DNA of 46,676 nucleotides from Gemmatimonas sp. (GTDB taxonomy: Bacteria > Gemmatimonadota > Gemmatimonadetes > Gemmatimonadales > Gemmatimonadaceae). Location of the stretch: NCBI GenBank assembly GCA_011390885.1, contig JAABRO010000023.1:1-46676 (forward strand), read 5' to 3'. Position numbers and translations under genes: made by a program. This document shows positions 17,736-24,839 of this stretch, one piece after another. The notes beneath the pieces were generated by a model, which searched no databases, had not been told where the DNA came from, and saw only the letters and a list, made by a program, of their open reading frames with translations. Within the stretch, counting starts at the first letter, position 1. Each line of letters starts with the position of its first letter.

Positions 17736-18902
17736 TCAGCGTGATGCCGTCGCGTGCGTTCCGCCGCGCGCCATCGCGGACGACGGCACGGCGCGCGTGC
17801 GCGCCAGCTCCTCCGGTCGCCGGCGAAACCAGCTCGCCACGAGGTAGAACTCGTCGAGATCGTGCATGGGCACGTCGTCGCCGCGCGGATCGGGGCCGTG
17901 AAAGACCCGCGCGGCCAGTGCGTCGAGCGCGGCGTGCTCCTCAGGGGTTCTGGGCGCCGGCACGTCGGCGCGCACCGTGCCGCGGCGCACCAGGTACACG
18001 CGCCCCGTGTCCCCCTCGTGCGTCGGCGGCGCGTCGTACCGGAAGGTGAGCCGGTCCATGCTCGCGTGAAAGCGCGTGACGCGGCTCCACAGCCACGCCA
18101 GCCGCTCCGCCTTGTCGCGCCACACCGCCGCGCGCTCGAACTGCAGCTCGGCACTCGCGTCATGCATGCGCTGCTGCGCACGTCGCAGCGGCGCGTCGTC
18201 ACGTGCTTCGAGAAAGGCGCGTGCGGTCTGCACGGACTGTGCGTACGACGCCTGCGCACCGCCGCCGATGCACGGTCCCGGGCAGCTGCCCAGTTCGGCA
18301 CGCAGGCAGGCCGGCGTGCGCTGCCGCTTCACGCCCTTCGGTGCCGGCATGTCGGCAAGCCAGAGCGCGCGCCCGCGCGCCGCGCCCACCGTGTCGTCGA
18401 TCGTGCAGTCGCGCACCCCGGTCACGTCGGCGAGCGCGTGCACGGCATCGGCGAGTCGCGACACGAGCCGAAACGGTCCCCACATCGCCTCGGCCTGCGC
18501 GTCGTCGGTGCGCCGCACCACGCGCAACCCCGGCACCGCCCCGAGCGTGAGCGCCACGTACGCGCGCGGCCATTCGTCGTCCATCATCGCGCGGTTGAAG
18601 TGTGGCCGCAGCTGCTTGATCTGTCGCAGCTCCGCGAGCAGCGCACCGAACTCGTCGTTCGCGTACGTCCACTCGATGGCGAACGCGTGGCGCAGGATGC
18701 GCGCCGACTTCTGCCGCCGACCCTTCACGCGGAAGTACGACAGCAGCCGCGTGCGCAGCGCGCGCGATTTGCCCACGTACAGCACGCGCCCGCCCTCGGC
18801 CAGCATGCGATACGTGCCGGGACGGTTCTCGCAGCCGGCGCGCACGTGGGCGAGCAGGGCGCGGCGCTGGGCCGGGGTGTGTCGGCCGGGGCGGTCGGAC
18901 AT
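17736..18902 (-). CDS. Short UvrC-like GIY-YIG endonuclease
   Basis: A 388-residue protein. Residues about 29-105 form a GIY-YIG nuclease domain (PGTYRMLAEGGRVLYVGKSRALRTRLLSYF). A UvrC-type cysteine cluster follows (C166, then C199-x7-C207-x3-C211, in TPACLRAELGSCPGPCIGG), then a UVR-like helix pair (about 240-275). The C-terminal RNase-H-like nuclease and HhH2 domains of full UvrC (about 600 residues) are missing, so it could make only the 3' incision, in the manner of Cho. ATG 18902 is chosen over ATG 18947 because it has GAGG just upstream and because 18947 lies inside a repeat element. No uvrA or uvrB is nearby. Confidence 0.82.
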   Translation of the reverse strand: MSDRPGRHTPAQRRALLAHVRAGCENRPGTYRMLAEGGRVLYVGKSRALRTRLLSYFRVKGRRQKSARILRHAFAIEWTYANDEFGALLAELRQIKQLRPHFNRAMMDDEWPRAYVALTLGAVPGLRVVRRTDDAQAEAMWGPFRLVSRLADAVHALADVTGVRDCTIDDTVGAARGRALWLADMPAPKGVKRQRTPACLRAELGSCPGPCIGGGAQASYAQSVQTARAFLEARDDAPLRRAQQRMHDASAELQFERAAVWRDKAERLAWLWSRVTRFHASMDRLTFRYDAPPTHEGDTGRVYLVRRGTVRADVPAPRTPEEHAALDALAARVFHGPDPRGDDVPMHDLDEFYLVASWFRRRPEELARTRAVPSSAMARGGTHATASR

Positions 18903-18945
18903 GGCCTCAAGGTATCGCCACACACGCGCCGCCACGGGGCTCGCC

Positions 18946-19098
18946 ATGAGCCGGGCCGCCGCCGAGGGTCAGGCCGTTCACCGACCACCGTCCACCGTGG
19001 CCGAAGACCAGCCGATCGCGATCTCGGCTCGAGGCCGACGTGGCATTCACGCGGTCCTCGGCAACGGCAACCGGTACACCGGTCAGCGGGGGACGCCC
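18946..19098. repeat. Palindromic intergenic repeat family 1, copy A
   Basis: A repeat of about 153 bp. Its left end (18946-18982, with GGTCAGGCCGTTCACC) and its right end (19051-19098, CTCGGCAACGGCAACCGG then GGTCAGCGGGGGACGCCC) closely match the ends of copy B at 19977-20012 and 20201-20247. The interior folds back on itself around GATCGCGATC (about 19014-19023). It sits between the UvrC-like gene and the small gene at 19112, and the two copies flank the small-protein/nucleotidyltransferase pair in the same orientation. Confidence 0.75.
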
Positions 19099-19111
19099 AT
19101 AGATTCCACCC

Positions 19112-19342
19112 ATGCGCGACACCCGCCCCGAGGCCGACGCCGTGCGCCGCGCGGCCATCCTGCGCCGCCCGCCGATGCAGCGCCTGCACGACGCGCTGCG
19201 CATGAGCGAAGAGCTGCGCGACGTCGCGTTGTCGGCGCTCCGCGCGCAACACCCCGACGAGCCCCTGCTCTCGCTCGTGGCGCGCCTCACCGGCGAACCG
19301 ATGGTGCTGGGCACGCGGCGCGGCCCCATACCGGGGCGATGA
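19112..19342 (+). CDS. Small protein partnered with nucleotidyltransferase
   Basis: A 76-residue, mainly helical, charged protein (DTRPEADAVRRAAILRRPP, then a MQRLHDALRMSEELRDVAL helix). It resembles short proteins of the pattern P-E-x-x-x-x-x-x-x-L-x-R-x-P-x-x-R-L that often precede nucleotidyltransferase-like genes. The stop overlaps the ATG of the nucleotidyltransferase by 4 bp (ATGA), so both are translated from one message. By position it could be the antitoxin or regulatory half of a two-gene module, but this is inference. Its start lies 13 bp after repeat copy A, so its promoter probably lies in the repeat. Confidence 0.6.
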   Translation: MRDTRPEADAVRRAAILRRPPMQRLHDALRMSEELRDVALSALRAQHPDEPLLSLVARLTGEPMVLGTRRGPIPGR

Positions 19343-19902
19343 CGCTCGCCCCCTTTCTCCAGCAGATCGCGGGCGCGCTCGCCGACGCCGGCGTGCCGGC
19401 CATGCTCACCGGCTCGGTGGCGTCTGCCTATCGCGGCGCGATGCGCGCCACCATGGACATCGACCTCGTCATCGACCCGACCGCCGAGACGCTCGAGGGC
19501 TTCGTGGATCGCATCGAGGCGCTCGGGTTCTATGTGTCGCGTGACGCCGCGCGTGACGCGCTCGCCGAACGCACGATGTTCAACGTGATCGATCCGGAGA
19601 GCGGCTGGAAGGCGGACCTGATCGTCCGCAAGGCGCGCGCGTTCTCGCAGGAAGAGTTCACGCGACGCCAGCCGGTGGAGTACCTCGGCGTGCACGTGAC
19701 CATCGCGCGTCCGGAGGATCTCATCCTCGCCAAGCTCGAGTGGGCAGCGCTCGGTGCGTCGGCGCGCCAGCTCGAGGATGCGCGCGAGCTGGCGCGGCTC
19801 ACCGGCGATACGCTGGACCGGGAGTACATCACGCGATGGGCGGTCACGCTCGGCGTAGCCAACGCCTGGGCCGCGGTGCAGCGCGCCGTGGAGCCGTCGT
19901 GA
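19339..19902 (+). CDS. Nucleotidyltransferase-fold protein (DUF6036/AbiEii-like)
   Basis: A 187-residue protein with the minimal nucleotidyltransferase signature: TGSVASAYRGAMRATMDIDLVID (GS followed by D-x-D), then KADLIVRK and the PEDLILAKLEW helix common to AbiEii/DUF6036-type proteins. Members transfer nucleotides to RNA or protein and several act as toxins (AbiEii and MenT types). Co-translation with the 76-residue protein and bracketing by two copies of a palindromic repeat suggest a self-contained toxin-antitoxin-like or accessory cassette. This is not proven by sequence. Confidence 0.72.
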   Translation: MTLAPFLQQIAGALADAGVPAMLTGSVASAYRGAMRATMDIDLVIDPTAETLEGFVDRIEALGFYVSRDAARDALAERTMFNVIDPESGWKADLIVRKARAFSQEEFTRRQPVEYLGVHVTIARPEDLILAKLEWAALGASARQLEDARELARLTGDTLDREYITRWAVTLGVANAWAAVQRAVEPS

Positions 19903-19927
19903 GCGCGGATATGTGATCCACCGAAGC

Positions 19928-20247
19928 CCGGTTACCGTCTACCGTCGCCGTGCACCGCGCTACCGTGACATCAGCCACGAGCCGGACCACCGCCGTCGGT
20001 CAGGCCGTTCACCTGTAGCCGTCGGCGTGTAGCGGAAAGCGCGCGCGATGCGGACGCCGAGCGCCCGATCGGTGCGGCGCACACCCGGAATCACCGCTCC
20101 TTGGCCCGCATCACACGCGCTCTCGGCTACGCGCTCACGGCCGCGGGTTGTCGGCCTGGCCAGTGAGCACGTCCCGCCTCCTGACCGGCGTCGGTGCAGC
20201 GCGGTGCTCGGCGACGGTGACCGGTACACGGTCAGCGGGGGACGCCC
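19928..20247. repeat. Palindromic intergenic repeat family 1, copy B (long imperfect palindrome)
   Basis: This stretch of about 320 bp holds no gene apart from the tail of hxlR. The left arm begins GGTTACCGTCTACCGTCGCCG (from 19930, given here only in part) and the right arm, read in reverse complement, gives TGTACCGGTCACCGTCGCCG. Pairing continues inward: CGTGTAGCGGAAAGCGCGCG near 20026 against CGCGCTCTCGGCTACGCG near 20117, around a centre at about 20080. Its outer ends match copy A. The right end runs into hxlR and supplies its stop codon. Confidence 0.75.
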
Positions 20248-20585
20248 TCCCCCTCCCGCGCCTTCCGATACCCCGCACCCCACGCCCGCAGCACTTCGAC
20301 GCACGGCACCGCACTCTCCCCGAGCGCCGTGAGCGTGTACTCCACATGCGGTGGCACCACCGGAAACACGGTGCGCGTGACCAGCCCGTCGCGCTCGAGC
20401 TCGCGCAGCTGCTGTGTGAGCATCTTGTGGTTCACCTTGCCCAGGTCGCGCTGCAGTTCGCCGTAGCGCCACGCACGGTCCTTGAGCCGCCAGAGGATCG
20501 GCATCTTCCACTTGCCGCCGATCACGTCGAGCGCGAGCTCCACCGGGTTGTTGTACGTGACGCCACCGAACTCGAAGACCGGCAT
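20232..20585 (-). CDS. HxlR family transcriptional regulator
   Basis: A 117-residue winged-helix regulator with the HxlR core: NPVELALDVIGGKWKMPILW, RYGELQRDLG, VNHKMLTQQLRELERDGLV and YTLTALGES. Members respond to electrophiles, disulfide stress or aldehydes, and often control a divergent enzyme gene. ATG 20585 has the Shine-Dalgarno TGAGGT just upstream. It diverges from the DJ-1/PfpI gene, and a GGGTG-n5-CACCC palindrome lies between them. The last six residues (GEGVPR) and the stop lie in repeat copy B, so the 3' end appears to have been replaced or extended by the repeat. The single cysteine of typical redox-sensing members is not at the N-terminus. Confidence 0.9.
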   Translation of the reverse strand: MPVFEFGGVTYNNPVELALDVIGGKWKMPILWRLKDRAWRYGELQRDLGKVNHKMLTQQLRELERDGLVTRTVFPVVPPHVEYTLTALGESAVPCVEVLRAWGAGYRKAREGEGVPR

Positions 20586-20598
20586 GATACTTACCTCA

Positions 20599-20613
20599 GG
20601 GTGTGTATCACCC
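20599..20613. promoter_or_regulatory. Probable HxlR operator
   Basis: GGGTG-TGTAT-CACCC is a perfect 5+5 inverted repeat with a 5 bp spacer. It lies 14 bp upstream of the hxlR start codon and about 100 bp upstream of the divergent DJ-1/PfpI gene. Position and symmetry fit autoregulation and control of the redox operon. Confidence 0.45.
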
Positions 20614-20716
20614 GAAAAAGTGCATACTGGCAAGCAACAGCGTGTCGGCTAATCTGGACGCCGTGCCGCGCGGCCGCCATCGCCGCGCCCGACTGTCACG
20701 TGTTCCGGAGTTCCGC

Positions 20717-21463
20717 ATGAGCGCCAACGCCAACATCACCCGTCCCGAGCGCCCCAAGCGCATCCTGATCGTCGCCGCCAACCCGAGCACCAGCCCCGTC
20801 ACCGGCTGGCCCGTCGGCTTCTGGTGGGCCGAGCTCACGCACCCGTGGTGGGCCTTCACCGAGGCGGGCTACACCGTGGAGATCCGCAGCCCGCAGGGCG
20901 GTGCGCTCGTCGCCGACGGCTTCTCGGACCCCGAGGACGCGAGCGGCTACAGCGCCGCCGACATCCTCTCGCTCGGCTTCAAGCACTCGCCCACGCACGC
21001 CGCGCTGCTCGCGAACACGCCGAGCATCGCCGATGTGAACGTGCACGACTACGACGCGATCTTCGTGGCCGGCGGCCAGTCGCCCATGATCACCATGGTG
21101 CAGGACACCGCGCTGCACCGCCTCGTGGCCGCCTTCCACGACGCGGGCAAGATCACGGCGCTCGTCTGCCACGCCACCTGCATCCTGCTGCACGCGCGCG
21201 GTGCCGACGGTGAGCTGCTCGTGAACGGCCGCACTTGGACGGGCTTCGCCGACGCGGAAGAGCAGTTCGCCGACGACTTCGTGGGCATGCGCATCCAGCC
21301 GTTCTGGATCGAGACCGAAGCGCGCAAGCTCGCGGGCACCAACTTCGTGGTGGACCAGCGCTTCCGCGAGTTCGCCGTGCGCGACGGCCGCCTCATCACC
21401 GGACAGCAGCAGTTCAGTGGCGCCGCGGCCGCGCGCCTCGTGATCGAGGCGCTGGGACGGTAG
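20717..21463 (+). CDS. DJ-1/PfpI (ThiJ) family protein
   Basis: A 248-residue protein of the larger DJ-1/PfpI subgroup (Hsp31/glyoxalase III-like). The nucleophile elbow is LVCHATCILL, with the catalytic cysteine followed by His, and YDAIFVAGGQSPMI gives the preceding strand. The N-terminus RILIVAANPSTSPVTGWPVGFWWAELTHPWW (in parts) is typical of amidase or methylglyoxal-handling members. Likely roles are deglycation or glutathione-independent glyoxalase activity. GGAG upstream supports ATG 20717. It heads a same-strand run with the NTF2/ABM protein (1 bp gap) and is divergent from hxlR. Confidence 0.88.
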   Translation: MSANANITRPERPKRILIVAANPSTSPVTGWPVGFWWAELTHPWWAFTEAGYTVEIRSPQGGALVADGFSDPEDASGYSAADILSLGFKHSPTHAALLANTPSIADVNVHDYDAIFVAGGQSPMITMVQDTALHRLVAAFHDAGKITALVCHATCILLHARGADGELLVNGRTWTGFADAEEQFADDFVGMRIQPFWIETEARKLAGTNFVVDQRFREFAVRDGRLITGQQQFSGAAAARLVIEALGR

Positions 21464-21464
21464 C

Positions 21465-22331
21465 GTGCACGTGGCACCCGACACGATCGCGGCCTGGCTC
21501 GCCGCGTGGAACGCGCGCAACGCCGACGCGCTGGCCACGCTGCTCGGCGCGCAGGGCACGTATCGCGATCCGCTCCTCGCGTCGCCGATCGGCGCGGCCG
21601 ACATCGCGTCGCATCTCGTGCGCGTGACCGACGCGATGCCGGATCATCGGCTCGCGGTCGCCAGCGCGTGTACTGACGGGATCGCGGCCGTGCGGCTCAC
21701 GGGCACCAACACCGGCCCGCTCGTGCCGGGTGCCACGCCACTCGGCCAGCCGATCGACCTGCACGCGATGCTCGCGGCGACACGCGAAGACGCCGCGCCG
21801 CGTCTCACGCTCACCTTCGACCGGCACGCACTCTGGGAGCAGGCCGGGCTGCAGGTGCTCGTGCTGCCGCACACGCAGGGATCGGCGCAGTTCGGCTACT
21901 CCATGCGCGTGGCGAGTGGCAACCGGGCGGTGCCGGGCGTGATCGCGCTCACCTGGATCGCCGCGCGCGACACCGACGAGCAGGACCACATCCGCTCGCA
22001 TTCGCGCGAGATCGTGCGCAACTTTCTCGACGAGCCCGGCTTCATCGGGATCGTCACCGGCTTCCAGGCCGGTCGCGGCTTCACCGTCACGGCCTGGGAG
22101 GACGAGGCCGCGCTGCGGCGCGGGCTCGCGCGGCAGCACCGCACGGCGGCGCGCGAGTTGCGCACCACCGACCTCGCCCCCGGCGTGTGGACGAGCGTGT
22201 GGCAGCCGCTGCGCATCAACCGCATCTGGACGCGCTGCTCGGCGTGCGCGTCGCTCGAGGACGTGACCGACGACCATCGCGCGTGTGGAGGCTGCGGCGC
22301 ACCGCTCGCGGAGCGGCCGCCCTTCTGGTGA
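21465..22331 (+). CDS. Three-domain protein: NTF2/SnoaL-like, ABM-like, zinc ribbon
   Basis: A 288-residue protein starting at GTG 21465, one base after the DJ-1 stop. Residues 1-130 look like a SnoaL/NTF2 fold (TIAAWLAAWNARNADALATLLG, YRDPLLASPIGAADIASHL). About 145-245 look like an antibiotic-biosynthesis-monooxygenase ferredoxin fold (PGFIGIVTGFQAGRGFTVTAWEDEAALRR). The last 40 residues hold a C-x2-C ... C-x2-C zinc ribbon (CSAC then CGGC). ABM domains handle quinones and other redox substrates. The domain joining is unusual and no precise reaction can be assigned. Tight coupling to the DJ-1 gene suggests a role in electrophile or quinone handling. Confidence 0.6.
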   Translation: MHVAPDTIAAWLAAWNARNADALATLLGAQGTYRDPLLASPIGAADIASHLVRVTDAMPDHRLAVASACTDGIAAVRLTGTNTGPLVPGATPLGQPIDLHAMLAATREDAAPRLTLTFDRHALWEQAGLQVLVLPHTQGSAQFGYSMRVASGNRAVPGVIALTWIAARDTDEQDHIRSHSREIVRNFLDEPGFIGIVTGFQAGRGFTVTAWEDEAALRRGLARQHRTAARELRTTDLAPGVWTSVWQPLRINRIWTRCSACASLEDVTDDHRACGGCGAPLAERPPFW

Positions 22332-22362
22332 GTGCGTTTCCTTCTTCCTTCCTGATGCTTCG

Positions 22363-23049
22363 ATGATCGATTCAATGACGCCGATCGCCGTGCTCGGCGC
22401 CGGCAAGGTGGGCCAGGCGCTGGCACTGCGCCTGCACGAGGCGGGCTTTCATGTGTGGTTCGGCGTGCGCAGCGCGCCGGGCGTGCGCGATGAGGGCGCG
22501 CCCAAGCGGCTCATGGCCGAACCCGCGCCCGAGCCCGAGGAGCTGCCGGTGCCCGAGGTGCCGCGCCTTGGCATCCATGACGCGGTGCGGCACGCCGGCG
22601 TGGTGTTCGTGGCGCTGCCCGCGGCGGCGGCGCGCGACGTGCTCGCCGAAGCGCCGCTGCCGAGCGGCGTGATCGTGGTGGACTGCACGAATCCGGTGCG
22701 CTGGGACAACGGCCCGGTGCTCGATCCGCCGGCCGAGGGCTCGATGGCGGCGCACCTCGCGGCCGCGCTTCCCTCCGCGCGCGTGGTGAAGGCGTTCAAC
22801 CACTTCGGCGCCGAGATCCAGCGTGAGCCGGGCATGGCGCACGGACCCGCCGAGGCGTACGTGGCCGGTGACGACGCGGCGGCGAAGGCCGACGTGATCG
22901 CGCTCGCCAACACGCTCGGCTTCACCGGGCGCGACGCGGGTCCGCTCCGCAACGCGGCGCTGCTCGAGGCGATGGCCGTGCTGTGGATTCATCTCGCCAC
23001 GGTGGGCGGGCAGGGGCGCGAGTTCGCGTTCCGGCAGGACGGGCGCTGA
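22363..23049 (+). CDS. NADP oxidoreductase, coenzyme F420-dependent type
   Basis: A protein of about 228 residues with an N-terminal Rossmann fold (PIAVLGAGKVGQALALRL, the GxGxxG nucleotide loop), the VVFVALPAAAARDVL strand-helix, VIVVDCTNPV, VVKAFNHFGAE and the C-terminal LEAMAVLWIHLA segment. These match the NADPH:F420/NAD-binding dehydrogenase family (DUF2 reductase type). It reduces or oxidises a small substrate or cofactor with NADPH; whether F420 is used is not determinable. ATG 22363 or ATG 22375 could be the start, and neither has a good Shine-Dalgarno. It ends the run that starts with the DJ-1 gene. Confidence 0.8.
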   Translation: MIDSMTPIAVLGAGKVGQALALRLHEAGFHVWFGVRSAPGVRDEGAPKRLMAEPAPEPEELPVPEVPRLGIHDAVRHAGVVFVALPAAAARDVLAEAPLPSGVIVVDCTNPVRWDNGPVLDPPAEGSMAAHLAAALPSARVVKAFNHFGAEIQREPGMAHGPAEAYVAGDDAAAKADVIALANTLGFTGRDAGPLRNAALLEAMAVLWIHLATVGGQGREFAFRQDGR

Positions 23050-23127
23050 CGACAGCTCCGCAGCGCGCACACGTTCCGGGGGTACATTGAGGAATCCCTC
23101 CCGATCCACCCCCCGACCGCACCGACC

Positions 23128-23430
23128 ATGGCCACCGAACACACCCCCAGCCGGAACGAGGAAGAGTACTTCGCGCGTCTCGACGCGGAGCTGCGCAAGG
23201 AGCTGCGCGCGAAGGCCGACGCCGAACGTGCTGCACAGCAGGCGGCGGAGCGCAACAAGTGCCCGCGCGACGGCACCGCGCTCGTGGCGCGCGAGACGCA
23301 TCACGTGGTGATCGACGAGTGTCCCACCTGCGGCGGCATGTGGCTCGACAAGGGCGAGCTCGCGATCCTCGCGGCCGGCGAATCGGAGAAATCGGGCTTC
23401 GTGGGCAACCTGCTGAACATCTTCAAGTAA
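23128..23430 (+). CDS. TFIIB-type zinc-ribbon protein
   Basis: A 100-residue protein: an N-terminal charged helix (EEEYFARLDAELRKELRAKADAERAAQQ), then a zf-TFIIB zinc ribbon, C-x14-20 type, with NKCPRDGTAL and DECPTCGGMWLDKGEL. This small family is widespread and of unknown function. The GGMWLDKGEL turn is its hallmark. A strong hairpin follows its stop. Confidence 0.85.
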   Translation: MATEHTPSRNEEEYFARLDAELRKELRAKADAERAAQQAAERNKCPRDGTALVARETHHVVIDECPTCGGMWLDKGELAILAAGESEKSGFVGNLLNIFK

Positions 23431-23456
23431 CAGCACACTGCAGTCCGGACGTCACG

Positions 23457-23489
23457 CGCCCCATCGCCGCCTCGCGCGGCGGTGGGGCG
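23457..23489 (+). terminator. Hairpin terminator after the zinc-ribbon gene
   Basis: CGCCCCATCGCCGC (23457-23470) pairs with GCGGCGGTGGGGCG (23476-23489) with one G:U-type mismatch, around the loop CTCGC. The U-tract is poor (TGTT). Confidence 0.55.
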
Positions 23490-23563
23490 TGTTGCGCTCT
23501 GCGCCGGTGCGGGCGCATGTTCCGACAGGCGGTTTCGCTCCCCTACCTCAGGAGGATGTTGCC

Positions 23564-23956
23564 ATGAGTCTCGACGATCGACTCCGCACGCCCCCACGCG
23601 AGCGCCTGGCCGGCCTCGTGCAGCACGTGAACCTCGGCGAAGCGGCGGCCACGCTGCGCGCCGAACCGCACGCCGCCGTGTCGGGGCACCGGCAGCTCGC
23701 GCTGGTGCGTCACGGCCCGCTGTCGCTCATTCTCTTCGCGTTCGACGCGGACGGCTCGCTCAAGGAGCACCGCACCGAGGGTGAGGTCACCATCCACGTG
23801 CTGCGCGGCCGGCTCGCGGTCACCGTGGACGATGACGAGTTCACGCTGGGCGGCGGCGAACTGCTCTCGCTCGCACCGGGCCAGCCGCACGCCGTGCGCG
23901 CGCTCGAGGCGAGCGACATGCTGCTGTCCATCTGCCGCGATCCCGGGGAACAGTGA
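23564..23956 (+). CDS. Cupin-fold protein
   Basis: A 130-residue single-domain cupin. The characteristic strands are HRTEGEVTIHVLRGRLAVTVDDDEFTLGGGELLSLAPGQPHAVRALE, where the first motif has H and E residues and the second ends in PGQPH-V, a plausible metal site. AGGAGG (23550-23555) stands 8 bp before ATG 23564, the best ribosome site in this area. The ligand is unknown. It lies upstream of the ZIP gene on the same strand with a 35 bp gap. Confidence 0.85.
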   Translation: MSLDDRLRTPPRERLAGLVQHVNLGEAAATLRAEPHAAVSGHRQLALVRHGPLSLILFAFDADGSLKEHRTEGEVTIHVLRGRLAVTVDDDEFTLGGGELLSLAPGQPHAVRALEASDMLLSICRDPGEQ

Positions 23957-23991
23957 TGCGCGATGGGCGCGATGGACCGTAGCCGTCGCGC

Positions 23992-24750
23992 ATGAACACC
24001 CTTGGCTGGATCCTCGTCGGCGGCTTCCTCATGAGCGCCGTCGCCATGGTGGGCGGGCTCACCACGGTGCTGCGGCCGGCCACGCTCGAGCGCCTGCTGC
24101 TGCCGATGGTGGCGCTCGCCGCCGGCACGCTGTTGGGCGGGGCGTTCTTCCACATGATTCCCGAGACGCTCGCGGCCATGGCGCCGCTGCACGCGGCCAT
24201 GTGGGTGATGGGCGGCTTCACCACGTTCCTCATGCTCGAGCAGTTCCTGCACTGGCACCATTCCCACCGCGGTGGGGGTGCCGGTGCTGATGCGGGCAAT
24301 GCACGGCAGCCGGTCACCTACCTCATCCTCGCGGGTGACGCGCTGCACAACTTTCTGGGCGGCCTGGGCATCGCCAGCACCTTCCTGATCGACACGCGCG
24401 CCGGCGTGCTGGCCTGGCTGGCGGCGGTGGCGCACGAAATACCGCAGGAGCTCGGCGACTTCGGCGTGCTGGTGCATGGCGGGTGGAGCCGGCGTCGGGC
24501 GCTGCTGTGGAACCTGCTGTCGGCGCTCACCTTTCCGCTCGGCGCGGTGCTCGCGTACCTGCTCTCGCAGCGGGTGTCGGTGGCCGGCTTGGTGCTGTTC
24601 GGCGCGGGCAACTTCATCTACATCGCAGCCTCCGACCTGGTACCGGAGATCAAGGCGCAGCCCACCCTCGGGAGCGCGCTGCAGACGTTCGCGGCGTTCG
24701 CACTCGGCCTCGGCCTGATGCTCGCACTGGCGCTCGGCCTCCAAGCCTGA
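23992..24750 (+). CDS. ZIP family divalent metal transporter
   Basis: A 252-residue membrane protein with about eight hydrophobic segments. The histidine-rich loop (FLHWHHSHRGGG, about 80-92) and the two signature helices (GDALHNFLGGLGIAS in helix 4, VAHEIPQELGDFGVL in helix 5) carry the metal-pathway His, Asn and Glu residues of ZIP carriers. It imports Zn or another divalent cation into the cytoplasm. A gene for an Asp-rich lipoprotein follows on the same strand, which may be a functional partner. Confidence 0.92.
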   Translation: MNTLGWILVGGFLMSAVAMVGGLTTVLRPATLERLLLPMVALAAGTLLGGAFFHMIPETLAAMAPLHAAMWVMGGFTTFLMLEQFLHWHHSHRGGGAGADAGNARQPVTYLILAGDALHNFLGGLGIASTFLIDTRAGVLAWLAAVAHEIPQELGDFGVLVHGGWSRRRALLWNLLSALTFPLGAVLAYLLSQRVSVAGLVLFGAGNFIYIAASDLVPEIKAQPTLGSALQTFAAFALGLGLMLALALGLQA

Positions 24751-24839
24751 CGTGCCGAGTTCGTGCGGCGCGTCACGGCGCGCCGACCGCAGGTGATATG
24801 AGATTCCCGGCAATAACCCCATGCCTTTGGAGGAGTTTC

